Below, piece after piece: positions 26,881 through 37,859 of a stretch of DNA of 64,000 nt (its first letter is position 1; every line of letters starts with the position of its first letter). The position numbers and the translations under genes are program-made. The stretch comes from Serinus canaria (Eukaryota; Chordata; Aves; Passeriformes; Fringillidae), in assembly GCF_022539315.1 (NCBI RefSeq), contig NC_066333.1:12305001-12369000 (forward strand), written 5' to 3'. The notes below the pieces were generated by a model. The model did no database searches and was not told the origin of the DNA. It worked only from the letters and a program-made list of their open reading frames with translations.

Positions 26881-27159
26881 AGGCAGGAGGTTCACAGCTC
26901 CCCTCACACCAGGCAGGTCTCAGTGCAGTGGTTGCGACATCGCTGAGTTTGTCACCTCTGTGCAAATCCCAGCTGGACTGAGCACTGCCTGCTTGGAGCT
27001 TTGTCACCTTCCACAAGTACCCCCTGTTTTGTAAATCCTTAGGAATGTCACTGGATAAACCCTTTGCATTCGAATCATGTGGGGTTGTAGCTTGTTACAG
27101 CTGGGATTGTTCTGCCTTCTGAATGCACTCTGCTCTGGTCTGGCAGCAGCTGCTTAAAC

Positions 27160-27232
27160 TGCCCTAAAAAATCATGATAGGAATAATTGGAAATTAAAGT
27201 GCCCTAAAATCATGCTAGGAATAATTGGAAAT
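27160..27232. repeat. Tandem duplication, 40-bp period
   Basis: Copy 1 (27160-27194) and copy 2 (27200-27232) share tgccctaaaa, then tcatg(a/c)taggaataattg, then gaaat. They differ only by a two-base indel and one substitution. The duplication is recent and local, with no recognised function. Confidence 0.85.
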
Positions 27233-28059
27233 ACGTATTTTGAGGAGTCTTTTATGACCACTTTAATTACTTTGCATTTACGTTATCTGCTCTTCTATAA
27301 ATCTATGTTTTTCTCTTTTTCTCCACACAGTCACTTGTGACTGAAGTACAAAACTGAGCTATGACAATTTTTCTTGCAGGCAACGTCCCATAAAGTTTTA
27401 AAGACAGATTTAAAGTTGCAGATTTAAACGCTGCAGATTACTCATGTAGTTGACACTCTTCACTTTCTACCAAACAAGTCTTTACTGCAGTACAAACAGG
27501 GGCAAACAAGAACACATTTTTTTCTCTCCTAATCAGATGGAGAGAGGATGGGGTAGAAATGAGCTCCTCTAGGAAAACATGTGCAGTGAGGAATTTCTTG
27601 CACAAGAACAAAGAGAAGTTGTGGGGAGAGGGTAGGAAACCACATTGCAAAGTCAATGCAAGACAGACAGCAGACCCCAGAAAAGAGGGCTACCCCTCTT
27701 TACATCCACTGCACTAAAGGAATGGTGCACATCTGGTGTGGGGAGCCACGGCAAATCCAGCTGGGAACCATTCTCATCGGGATTCTGGAATAACTGGGGA
27801 CTTCATGGTAATGGATAAGCCCACACTGGAAATCAGGCATGAGGAATGAAGAACCTGCCTGGGTAAGGTTAGATCCAACCCTTGGCAGGGGCAAGCTGTG
27901 AATGCCCAAGTCTGGAGCAGTGGCATTTGGGGGCTCCAGAGTGGGAAGATGTGGTAGTCAGGAACGGGGCCCTGGAAATGCTTCAGTGCCACAGAGTACC
28001 CCAGCCTCCCTCAGCTGGCTTTAGACTCCTTTGTTGTCTTGTCCTATTACCCCTCAATT
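27233..28059. other. Unique non-coding DNA, no gene seen
   Basis: Background sequence with short chance frames only. Confidence 0.5.
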
Positions 28060-28330
28060 CTGGAAATCCCCAAAGACGAGCGTCGGCGGTCGCAAACAAT
28101 AAACGCAAATAAAAGCGCGGAGCAGCCCTGAGCCCGGCTGCTCCTGGCTGCGGGCTCGCCCTTCCCAGGGATGGCTCCACATGCAGAGATGCCAGGCCCT
28201 TAAAACCACAATGTCCCCAGGACCCCAGCCCCTGATCTCTGCCCTTGTCCACTGCTATTCTCCTCACGCGGCCGTATGGTGTGAGCCTCGCAGCGCCGAG
28301 CGCGGAGCGCGGCCGGCTGACAAGGATGGC
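28060..28330. promoter_or_regulatory. Small CpG-rich patch
   Basis: CpGs are dense at 28076-28120 (gacgagcgtcggcggtcgca) and 28266-28318 (cctcgcagcgccgagcgcgg). A TATA-like ataaaag at 28109 has no initiator at the right distance. It may be a weak CpG-island promoter or an orphan CpG island. No exon was recognised next to it. Confidence 0.35.
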
Positions 28331-30417
28331 TGTGGACAGGGGCACTGGCTGTGCCCAAGGGACCTCTCCATTTAAAAGATAAAAATGTACAGCTTATGCT
28401 TGAGATCACCACAGTGGCATCTGGTAACGGGCAGAGCAGTGTTGCTGTTTGTAGGTTTGGGGTTGGGGTTTTTTATTGCCCACGTCCTTTGTTTTGGTGA
28501 TTAAAAAAAGTGAGCAAAATGCATCCAGGTGGGGATGGCAGCATGGGCCAGTTCAAAAAATAGCAGCTGGGCTGGAGCTTCTGTCAAAATTCAGATTATT
28601 TTTAAGAAAAGAAAAGCATTTCACAAGTCTCCTTCGGCCCAGATTGAAATACCACTGACAACCTATAAATCTGTGGGAATTCTTGCCCAAGTTTAAAAGG
28701 AAAATGAATTGTGGATTTGGAAGCAGGAGTGACAGTGAGGCAGTGAAAGCCATCCCAGGGCAGGCCAAGGCTGGCCACAGTGACAGAGGGGAAATGTCCC
28801 ACAGCACAGCCCAAACAACCCCCAGCTCCATTCTCCAGTCCCAGTAAGGAGCTGGACACCTCCAAGCACTCCGGCCATGGCTTTTTCCTGCCCATCAAAG
28901 GAGACTTGGGCTGTGCTTGGACACCTTGAGAGAAAAATTTACAGGGTCTTCAGTTATTCTCCTCTGTTTCATGCAAAATGTTTGCTCTATTATGGATACA
29001 GAATCTTCACAGAAGCCTATGTGGGCAGCAACTGGATTAGTTCATTCCTTAATGTGATCACAAGGCTGGAATCAGACTTGGAACAAGCTTGTGAGAAACA
29101 AACTCCACTGTGCTTATCCAGCATCCCTGTTCAGGCAGCACCTGAGGAGGAGCACCTCAAAAAGGTGTCAAATCCCTGTCATGTTCCAGCCTCAGGTGGT
29201 GTTTAGGGAAGAAGCAGTCTGGACATCCTGTTTGTGCCACTCCAGCCTGGTTTTCCTTTCTTTGGCTTTTTTGTAACCAAAATAGGATGGGTTGGGAGCA
29301 TGTTCATTTCACACATGCCCACACACAACACACAGATCAGTAACAGGTTTGGGTGCAGGGTAAAGCTGGCCAAAGTAAAGAAACTCCTGTGCTGTCTCTC
29401 ATGGTGATTCTTCTGTAGTTACTTATCAAATTATTTAGGAATAAATGCTGCTGCAGATGCCTATAAAAGACAGGATGCAAAAGAACCCTGCTGGACCAAA
29501 TCATGTCTGTTGAAGTGTGAAATGCTCTACTGTGAAGAGGAAGAATCAGACCTGGCCTTGTCATGAGTAAATATGGGAAAGACACCAGCAATGCAGCTTT
29601 AATTGAGTGCTGCCTCAGCAGCAGAGGAAAGGCAGCCTGTAAAATAACCAGATAAAAGTCAAGCCTCAGCTTCACTCACAGGCACCACATCTGCAAGTTC
29701 TGAGCCTTGGAAATACTCAAAATCTATCTCTGCAGCTCTAAGCAGTCAGCAGGGAAGCACCTAGCATTTGTCTTCCCTTCTGCCTTGAGAACAGGAGATT
29801 TTGTTTGTCACAAGGCTGCATTTTGTTTCAAAATCACCTGAGAAACAGGATTGTTGCTGCATGCTATCACAGCGGGATGCAAAAGCAAGATCTGCAAAGC
29901 ACAGCTCAAATAAGTTTGGTCTTAAAAGAGGAGTGGAGGGAAACCACTATGAGAATTTTGCTATGCATGAGGTATTTCTGAAAGACAGTGCTCACCACTA
30001 GCAGAGGCCACAGCTCTTGGCTATCCACACTTTCAGGAAGGCCACAAGGCCACACTCTTCTCAGATTGCTGGTACACACTTTTTGGAAAATGGCATTTGT
30101 TGCTCTGAATGCTTTGTGAAGCTATTGTAGCTGGAGGGGCGAGAGGAATTTTTCCCTTTGTTTGCAATGCTTCCACAATCATAAATAAGCATTGTCTATA
30201 GCACTGCCTGTATTGCCATGTCTTGTTCCCACCCACTTCCATGGCACAAGATCATTGGGCTCAGGGTAGGATCTCCAGGAGCCAAGCAACTTTAAACTTG
30301 GTGTAAAATGAGAGCCACAAATGCCAGCCCCAACTCCAGCACGTCTCAGGCAGTATATGCTGCCCAGCTCCTCTCTTTCTGTGCAGACAATGGATACCCT
30401 TTTCTGAGTTATGGCCA
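28331..30417. other. Unique non-coding DNA, no gene seen
   Basis: No gene was recognised. A short telomere-like G-rich word (ggtttggggttggggttttt) lies near 28454-28473; it is too short to call an interstitial telomere. Confidence 0.5.
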
Positions 30418-30515
30418 TGGGACCTGATCCTGCAAGGTGCTGAAAGCCACCAAAGGGCCGAGGGGGCTGAGCACTCTCAGGGGTCTTGGCACTTCGTGCT
30501 GCTCAGCCCCAGAAA
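30418..30515. mobile_element. Relic of an old amniote palindromic repeat
   Basis: The left edge (gacctgatcctgcaaggtgc, continuing tgaaagccacc) and the later gggctgagcactctcagggg closely recall, from memory, an inverted interspersed repeat common in turtles and crocodilians. Its arms read gatcctgcaaggtgctgagc and its centre 'cccattgacttcaatggg'. The centre is lost or diverged here. I cannot give a database family name. In birds such copies are ancient and sometimes retained as regulatory DNA. Confidence 0.45.
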
Positions 30516-30609
30516 GAGAATAGGAATGGACAAATTTAACTTTGCCCTTAGGAGTTTTATCTCGCCTCCTCCACTCCCCGATCCCCTGCAAGGCATCTCA
30601 CCGGGCTGG

Positions 30610-31110
30610 CCATTTCTCCAGATCTTGTTTTAATTATTTAAGTTGAACTAGAGGACTTTTTGTCATTCCTTTTTGTGGAACACTCTGTACTTGGGGGGCC
30701 TCAGCTGGATATCCTGGGTTATGCAACCAATGGTTAAAGCTATTGTTTTCAGAAAGAAATTGCATGAATCTCATTAAATGCACTCTGATCAGGGGAGGCG
30801 GGATGCGTCTTTAAAACTGCATTTGGATCCAATCCTATTGTCCCAGATAGGGCTGCCTGCCCTCTTTTCTGATTTAGTCTTAAAGAAACTATTGTGTAGC
30901 CCTAATTAATTTCATATTGGATCGTATTATCACACTGCAACTGGCATTTGCTTGGAGATGCCTTCGGCTGGTCGAGAATTGCTTCAAACCAGGAGAGGGC
31001 AGCAATTTCCCTGACAAACCGAAAGTGCAGCACAATGCTTTATTTAAAACAGGTTTGACAAGGTATAAACAATCCAAAGGGCACAAGACTCGCTGCAGTG
31101 CAAGCTAGAA
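30610..31110. promoter_or_regulatory. Candidate conserved non-coding element
   Basis: This long, complex, repeat-free AT-rich block contains a TAATTA homeodomain core at 30903-30908. Other homeodomain-like text is spread through it, along with words such as attgcatgaatctcattaaa and catttgcttggagatgcctt. It is bounded on the right by a 24-A run at 31116-31139. It looks like an enhancer-type conserved element; no coding frame of any length is supported. Evidence is textural only. Confidence 0.35.
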
Positions 31111-31115
31111 ATGGC

Positions 31116-31139
31116 AAAAAAAAAAAAAAAAAAAAAAAA
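31116..31139. repeat. Poly-A run (24 A)
   Basis: This is an uninterrupted A24 run. The sequence to its left is the candidate regulatory block, not a recognised retroposon, so it is recorded as a homopolymer only. Confidence 0.9.
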
Positions 31140-32526
31140 TACAAACCCAAACCACTCATGCAAGAAAAAGGTTTGTCATTCATTACCCAGCTATTCAAGC
31201 CACAGGTGTATAAATACTGCAGGCTTTATTGGCCTCTTGACTTAGATAGTGCTGAGCATTTGTTATCAGCCTTAGATATTTCATAGCCACTAGGATGGAC
31301 TGCAGCCCACGCTGGTGGAGAAACAGAACCAGTGTGTCCCTTCTCCTCCTCTCCAACCCCCGTGATTTATGAGCATAAGCAGAATTGGTACTGGAAGTTC
31401 TTGTTCTTCAACACATCAAAGTGGACCAAAAACTAGCCTTCAGTCAGGAGCCATCCTCCAAGCCAAACTCATTCCTGATGCAATTTTATTTCATTTTTGC
31501 CTTCTGTGGAACAGTGTCAGAAAGGCCTGATGACAACAAGCATTCTGCCCTTGCTCCTGATCTCTCTGTCTCAGTAACATTCACCCTCTCCCTTCACAGA
31601 AGACACAAGCCATTAACTGTCTGCTCTCTGAGCAGACTGACACAGAAAAGAAGCAGGATATTCCCTAAATTTCCTTGTAACCATATGGATCTGGTCAGTG
31701 AAAAGAAACCCAGGTGACCCCCAGTGTGTGACAGGTAAGGCACAGCTGGTGCACAGGCCAGGGCACACAGGTGACACCGTTTTTGGCTGTGCAGAGCCAG
31801 GCCTGACAGCCTGTGGATCCCAGCCAGGCTTCTCCATCCCCGGATCCCTGCCCAGAGGCTCTGCAGGATGGGGGGAGATCCCTCAGCTCCCTCCAAGAAT
31901 TCATTTCTCTGACAAGTCTGAAATGAAGGGAATCAGGTGCGTGGTGGCCACAACACACCGAAATGCTGGAACAACTATGAGGTGGGGGGAAAATGGCTTT
32001 TCTCCCAAAAATTTGGTTTCCCCATTTTTCTTTTGGTTTGTTTCGTTATGCCAGATTTTCCCCTCCAAGGGGCTGTTCAAGCATTCCATTTTCTGCAGAG
32101 AGCAGACAGCAAGTCCTCCTTTATCCAAGAAAAAATGAAACCAAGCCTGGGGATGCTTGGGCTAATGCAGAAACAAAACATGCTGGAGTTGTCTGTGGAG
32201 ACAAGAGGGATTTGGGGAATCCTGGCAACTGTTTCTCACCATTTTCCCTTCCAAAAAGCAAATGAAAGGCAATGCCAGAGCTGAACAGGCTGAGTGCTGC
32301 TAATCCAACATTTCCAGAGAGGCCAAGGAGGCTCCAGGGTTTGTTACTGAAAGGTGAGGCAGCCACAGTTCAGCACACAGGTGGGGAGGCAGATTCTCCT
32401 CTAGTGCAAACTGCTGATAAAATCCATCCCCTGATGCCAGTGACAATTTTTAATATATTTTTCTAAAAATACCCTAAAGGTTTGGACTCTATTTTTCCTT
32501 GTGCAAAAACAGAAAACAAAAAGGAA

Positions 32527-32549
32527 TGATAAATTCCAATAACTCCAGG
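32527..32549 (+). repeat. 23-bp exact dispersed repeat, copy 1
   Basis: Twenty-three bases starting tgataaattccaataactcc are identical to 34410-34432 in the same orientation. This copy sits in AT-rich DNA just before an A run and an ATT microsatellite. A match of this length is not expected by chance in 64 kb. Confidence 0.9.
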
Positions 32550-32561
32550 AAAAAAATTAAA

Positions 32562-32580
32562 TATTATTATTATTATTATT
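32562..32580. repeat. (ATT)n microsatellite
   Basis: Six tandem ATT units within a broader AT-rich patch. Confidence 0.9.
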
Positions 32581-33439
32581 AAAAGTATTATGGAAAGAGA
32601 TTAATACACCATAATTAGGAATCCACTACCCCTTTCAGAGAATGACCCATCCAACCATTTTTAATGATTTATCATCTTTCATAGAGTTTAGCAAATACTT
32701 TGAGAAACTGTCTTGGTATATCTTGCACCTCTGCTATTTGGTATCCGTCATTTACAGCTTATTTTAGACATGCTATTCGATCATTAGAAACTGGACTTTT
32801 AAATAAGGATCCAGAAAAATTAAAATATGGAAGAAAAATATAGAGTCTAGAATCTGAAATGTATGTTTTTCTAATGTTTATAAACAACAAATAACTGAAA
32901 ATCCTTATTACCTGGAAATTGTGGAACCACAACCCAGACAAACTGGCATTGCTATTCACAGTACTTTTCACCATTATTTTTATTTTTAAATGCCACCTTT
33001 AATCATCTTTCTCCCGTCATAACGTTACCCTGTCATCACTTTCCTTCCCTTCCTCCAGGCAAATGTTGCTGTAAGAAACACAGGGAAAATGTTGTGCTGC
33101 AAAACAGCTGGGCAGTGCTCAAGGTGCTTCTTTTTTTTTTAACAGCATCTTTTATCTCCTGCTCACTTGTTCTACCTTTGACCTTTGTGATATCCTTTCC
33201 TGTATCTTTATTTCAGACGAATATTTTAAAAATTGAAGTTGAAAGATAAGAAAATTCTCAAGGGTTATCACGAGTTGAGGTTGTTTCCTTGAAAATTTCT
33301 ATAATAAAATAAGTGACCGAATTTCCATTGTTTTTTTCATGCATTTCAGTCACCAGAACAGCTGAAATGTTGCACATTTAACCTCACATTAAGATTCAGC
33401 ATTTGATACTAGACCGGGAAAAGAACCCCGTAATTAACT

Positions 33440-33599
33440 TCAATCATATTTTTTTATCATCGGCGAGGGTAAAAAGTAACTTTCGGACAGATGCCTAAGG
33501 AGAACGCCGGCTTCCAGGCGGCTGGAATACCGTAATTTGGTACTTCTGGTAATTCCCCCACCTGTGAGAGCCTTCAAAGGAAAGCAAGTTAACATTTCA
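33440..33599. other. Left shoulder of the CpG island
   Basis: CpG-bearing complex sequence (cggcgagggt, aacgccggcttccaggcggc) grades into the main island to the right. No exon was recognised. Confidence 0.4.
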
Positions 33600-34178
33600 C
33601 CCGGGGAACAATGGGGACAGAGCCGGCTGCAGGTCAGAGCAGCCGGCCGGGGACTCCTTCCCAGAGTTTGGTTGTTTGGAGCTTTCCCGGTGCCTGTAAC
33701 ACCGCCCCAGCAGCACGAGGATGATGTTTATCGGCTGGAATCAGGTAAAAAAAGCCAGGCTGCTCGCTCTGCTCAGATGTGCGCCCCGAGGGCTGTCCCA
33801 AGCCGGGAGGGGACTTCTAGAACCGCTCCTAAAGTCAGGTCTGAGCTCAGAGCCACCCCACAGCCTCCGCTGGAATCACCGCGGCCGAGAAGAAAAAGCC
33901 AAACCAGACCAAAAGCCCATAAAATCGTTTTGCCAGGAGCTCGCATAGCGGCACCACGGCTCGGGAATCGTCTCAGCTGCTCTAGCTCTTACTGCGGGCG
34001 GGCAAATTAGTGGTTACACCATTAAAAATAAAAAACCCCGTGCCGTTTTCTCCTGGACGGGGAGGCAGGCGGCAGGTTCGGGAGCAGCTGGGTGAGGTGA
34101 CATTGTCTGGGCGGTGCTGGGCTCGGTGTGCCCGGGGCTCCGGGTGCCACCCGTCCCTGCCCGGCGCAGCGCGGCGCT

Positions 34179-34212
34179 CCCCCGGCATCACCCCCGGCAT
34201 TACCCCCGGCAG
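34179..34212. repeat. Short tandem repeat, 12-bp unit, in CpG island
   Basis: The unit cccccggcatca/ta repeats nearly three times. On the minus strand it reads as Gly-Val-Met-Pro repeats in an open frame, which explains that frame's repetitive look. Confidence 0.8.
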
Positions 34213-34409
34213 CCGCTCCGCTGGGCTGAACAGCACGGGGCAGGGCAGCAGGGACCTGCGGTGTGTCTGTCCTGCCCCAGGAGCCGGGGATGCTGTCAGG
34301 TAGCTGGGAGGGAGCGCCGGCCGCCCGCGGGGCTGAGCCGCCAGCCGGGGCTGCGCATCCCCGGCCGGGCGGCGGCGGGACAGATTCCCCCGGGAGCTGC
34401 CTGACCCCG

Positions 34410-34432
34410 TGATAAATTCCAATAACTCCAGG
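34410..34432 (+). repeat. 23-bp exact dispersed repeat, copy 2
   Basis: Identical to 32527-32549. This copy is an AT-rich word embedded in the CpG island, so it stands out compositionally from its surroundings and looks inserted or retained for function. Confidence 0.9.
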
Positions 34433-34565
34433 GGTTTTCACCTCGTGAAAGCCTCGGGACGGCTGAACCCCGCGGGACCAGCCAGGAGGAATCAGCCCCG
34501 GGGCCGCTCCGGCGCTGGGAGGCTCCGGGGATGCAGAAAAAGCTTGGCTGCAGCACAGTCCGGGT

Positions 34566-34899
34566 GAGAATGGAAGGACCTTGGCCTCAGAGCAAGCGCC
34601 TGGGGCTCAGCCCAGGAGCCCCTTTGACATTGTCTTAGCACCTATCGAATTTACAGCACTTTTGGCTGCAAAATTTGTTTGCAGCGATTGGCCTCTTTCC
34701 GAAGCAATGCTCACTTCGACACCGCACTCTCAGGTTGCCAAATAACACTTACAAATTTCATAAGTATAAAAAAAGAGCAGCAACAAAGCCCCCAGCCCTC
34801 CAGCCACAAAGCAGCACAAAATCTGGGCTGTGCAGTTGCTGTAAAACTCTCCTCCTCCCCCGCTGCCTACTCTGAAAAGAAGGGGAGAGAACATACGTG
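34566..34899. other. Right flank of CpG island, no gene seen
   Basis: Unique sequence of intermediate GC. A TATA-like run near 34764 has no initiator at the right distance. Confidence 0.45.
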
Positions 34900-35045
34900 G
34901 TGACATGAAACACTTCAGAGAAAAGCAAACAAATATTGGCTTCTCTGGAGAATCAGAAACGTAATGATACTATAATGCTAGCAGTTTATTTTTCACTGCC
35001 TCGGGCTGCTTGGCAGAACGTCACAGTAAAATCATCTAGGCATGA
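34900..35045. promoter_or_regulatory. Candidate conserved non-coding element
   Basis: This short complex block includes acgtaatgatactataatgc, tgctagcag and an aacgtcac word resembling a CRE half-site. Texture only; conservation was not testable. Confidence 0.25.
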
Positions 35046-36228
35046 GAGATTAGCTGCTGTCTATTTTGCTCTGGGGCTCCATGCCCTTCTCTTGAGGGAC
35101 TTTTACACCTGCTGAGGAATGCTGCTTCCCAATCGCCACGGCACCAGCAGGGAACCCCACAGCCTTTGATCAAGTCGGAGCAGGCGTGCTCCCCAGCCGG
35201 CTCCAGGGATGCAGGCTGGCTGCAGGAACCCAGCTGAGCTCCAGCTGCAAAGATCTTCATCTAAACCATCAGCAGAGCAGCAAAGCGAAACTCACGGTGG
35301 GGCGGCACGCGAGGGCTGAGATCACACCACACACACACTCATTGCGTCCTTGGGCTGGGGAAAATGGGGTGGTACAAACCCTGGGCTTGGCTGAGGACAC
35401 TGAAAATTCCCCTCTGAGCTGGGGTTTCACTACAGAGCAATTAAATGCTGCAGTTTGGGTAGTGAAAGCTTTTATGGAACAGGTGGATTTGCTGTCAGAA
35501 TGTCTTTGCGCAGCCTGAAATTTTTTAAAACAGAACTTCTGTCCCCAGGTATGACCAGGCAGCATCAGCATCCCCTGAAAATTATTTTTTTGCCTCTCCT
35601 TCTCATGCAGTCAAATGTGAATTTAGTGTTGGTGAAATGCATGCACACTGGGAGAACAAGGGAGACAATCTCAATGGAGCTGTCAATCAGAGTTCCTGTC
35701 CCATCCCCCAGAGTTTTCCTAAACTTTAAAAGCAGTAGGACTGCCTGCATCTGAAGTTCCCTCCGTGCTTATTTCAAGGCCAAGCACTGGAATTTTATTA
35801 GCCCGTACCAAGAACTGTTTCTGTAAACTTTTCCCCAAAAGAACATCGAAACCATTTGTATCAGTTTAATTAGCTGGCTGCAGAAGAGCTTTTAAAAATC
35901 TACACTAAATTAAAAATGAAAAAAAAAAAACTAAAAAAGAAGAAAACCCACTATAAAACTGACTCACTAAAATAGGTTTGCCTTCCCCCAGGCAAACAAG
36001 CACTTGCACCTATTTGGGTGGCATCATTTGCTTCTGCCATATCCTGGGATTTCAGTTTCCAAGGTCACTAACACACCCTGGCATGGCGGCACAAAGCCCA
36101 CAGCTGGCAAAGCCACATAATTCAGTACTCACATGGAAATCTGGAAGGAATCATGCCCTGCAAAAAAACCCCACTATTTATATCAGCCATTATTTAACAA
36201 CAGACAAAACACATTTCTAAAAGTGTCC
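35046..36228. other. Unique non-coding DNA, no gene seen
   Basis: No exon was recognised. AT-rich near 35880-35960 with A-runs. Confidence 0.5.
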
Positions 36229-36300
36229 AAGACTCATCATGGGTTGGACTTGATGATCTTTAAGGTCTCTTCCAACCCCTGTGAATTCTGTGAATTCATC
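36229..36300 (+). mobile_element. CR1 LINE 3' tail (sense)
   Basis: A classical CR1 3' end: catcatgggttggacttgat, gatctttaaggtctcttcca, acccctgtgaattctgtgaattc. The terminal 'attctgtg' octamer-like repeat is present as gaattctgtgaattc, so the 3' terminus is intact. Only the tail of the element is present, and it has no coding capacity. Confidence 0.92.
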
Positions 36301-37859
36301 AGGCCCCTATTGCAAGTGGTGTGCACGACCTGCTGGAATCCACCCCATGACTGAGCCAAACATCATCTGAAAAGCACACAAAAACTAATATTTCTATAAT
36401 TTTTCCCCCCCACAAGTTTAAAGGTAGTTTTGTTCTTGATAGGAGCTTAAAGGTGCATAAAATATCTGTGACCAACATACTTCTCAGCAGTGTTAGTTGG
36501 CACAAATCCCTGCCTAACACGTGGCCCGTGTCGTGGTGGGGGAGCTTCTGTGCCACCCCACAGCCCTCCTGCTGCAGCCCCAGCAGGCTGGAAACCATCC
36601 CAAACACAGCTTAGGCACCTGGAATCCATATTCCAGCACATCCCCACGTAAGCCAGGCTTGCACACAGAAATCCAGTGGAGAAGCCGTGGTTTTGCTCAG
36701 GGATGAAGTTGGAAGCAGAGTTTTGTCCCAGCCCTTCTCACTGCCAGGGCTGCCTCTGCCCTCTCATGGATTAGTGCACTCCATGGATCCTGCTGCTTTC
36801 TTGGCTTCTGATGCCTCTGGGGCATGAGCTGTGCTTTGCTCTTGCTTCACACAGCACCCAGCATGGTATAAATAACCGAAGTGAGTGAATCAGTGCCACG
36901 AGCAGCCCTTGTCTCCAGGAATCTGCTGAATCAGCCAGGCTTCCCAGGGGAGCTGCGTGTTGTAAAGGCTCCGAAAAAAATGTGGGAAGGCTGAATAGGA
37001 GGATGCCCTCGCAGATACTGCCACACAGATGTTTGGAGCTGTGTTTCACAAGGACTGATCTCGGGAAGAAATATCCTCCTGGCCCAGTGGGTTCTCTGGG
37101 AAATGGGCACTCTGCCCACAGCCTCAGAGCAGGGCTTGTGCAGACCCTCAAACCTGTCCCTGGACCCACCCAGCAGAGGTGTGGCTGGCACCAGCCCAGC
37201 TGGGTTTGCTCTGCCAGCCCGAGGCTGTGCCCAGCTGGGAGATGCCTTAGCTGAGATGTGGAGAAAGGTTTGGATTTACTCCTCTGCCCCCAACAAAGAG
37301 CTCAGTGTAGCCCCTCTGCCAGGGCTCCTGCCAGAGGCGGGCAAACCCACAGACAGGATTGGTGTGTCCTGATCTCATGAAAGGAAATGAGAATTGAGAG
37401 CCAAACTCTGTTGGGAAATCTTCTCCAGGTCATCTCCTACCTCGGTTGCAGGTCAAATGAAGAAAAAAACCCAAACAGGTAAAAGGAAATAAGAGGAAAC
37501 AAGCAATTCCCCTGAAATTGGCTCAGGTTTTCATTAAGTATCTCCTTCCCTTGCTGTTCCTTATTGTACCCCGAGAAGAGACAAACCTCTTCCCAAAGCC
37601 CAGCAGACAGTGCCATGGAAGTTTGCTCTGCAGGAATCTGGGGCTGCCCTGCAGCAGCAGGTGCACCCAGGGCTGGAGAAGCACTGCTGTGCTCCAGCCT
37701 GCTCTGGTGACCCAGGGAAACTGAGGATCGGGCCCTGGGCAGCTTTATTCCTGCCAGAAGAGAAGGCTTTAACACAGGTTGTCCTGGGAGACTAACAGCA
37801 TTCCTAATGTATGCAAAAAAAAAAAAAAAAAAAGGAAAGAAGAAGAAAAAAAAAGCCTG
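36301..37859. other. Unique non-coding DNA, no gene seen
   Basis: No supported exon. A run of 19 A at 37815-37833 continues as a purine-only tract to about 37854. Confidence 0.5.

Larger units (their letters stand above)
31140..33439. other. Unique DNA, no gene supported
   Basis: An open + frame from 31385 lies just before an AG-GTAAG splice-donor-like word near 31732. No acceptor or homology supports an exon. An (ATT)n microsatellite occurs at 32562-32580, and the left copy of a 23-bp exact repeat at 32527-32549. Confidence 0.5.
33600..34565. promoter_or_regulatory. CpG island
   Basis: By eye about 75 CpG dinucleotides occur in about 960 bases at high GC content, densest at 34050-34400 and 34440-34540. 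In vertebrates such unmethylated islands usually mark promoters or polycomb-regulated developmental loci. Open frames on both strands (for example 33982-34441 on the minus strand) are a by-product of GC-rich composition and have no recognisable domain. A donor-like G|GTGAGA lies at 34563-34569 on the + strand. It could be the first exon of a non-coding RNA or an unrecognised gene, or an orphan island. Direction of transcription cannot be set. Confidence 0.6.

Noticed and set aside
31385..31740. Possible exon ending at a CAG|GTAAGG donor
   Set aside because: No 3' splice acceptor, frame conservation or recognisable peptide.
33982..34441. Minus-strand open frames of 139-146 codons in the CpG island
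   Set aside because: GC-rich DNA is poor in stop codons. The frames overlap frames on the + strand, contain a 12-bp tandem repeat and show no domain.
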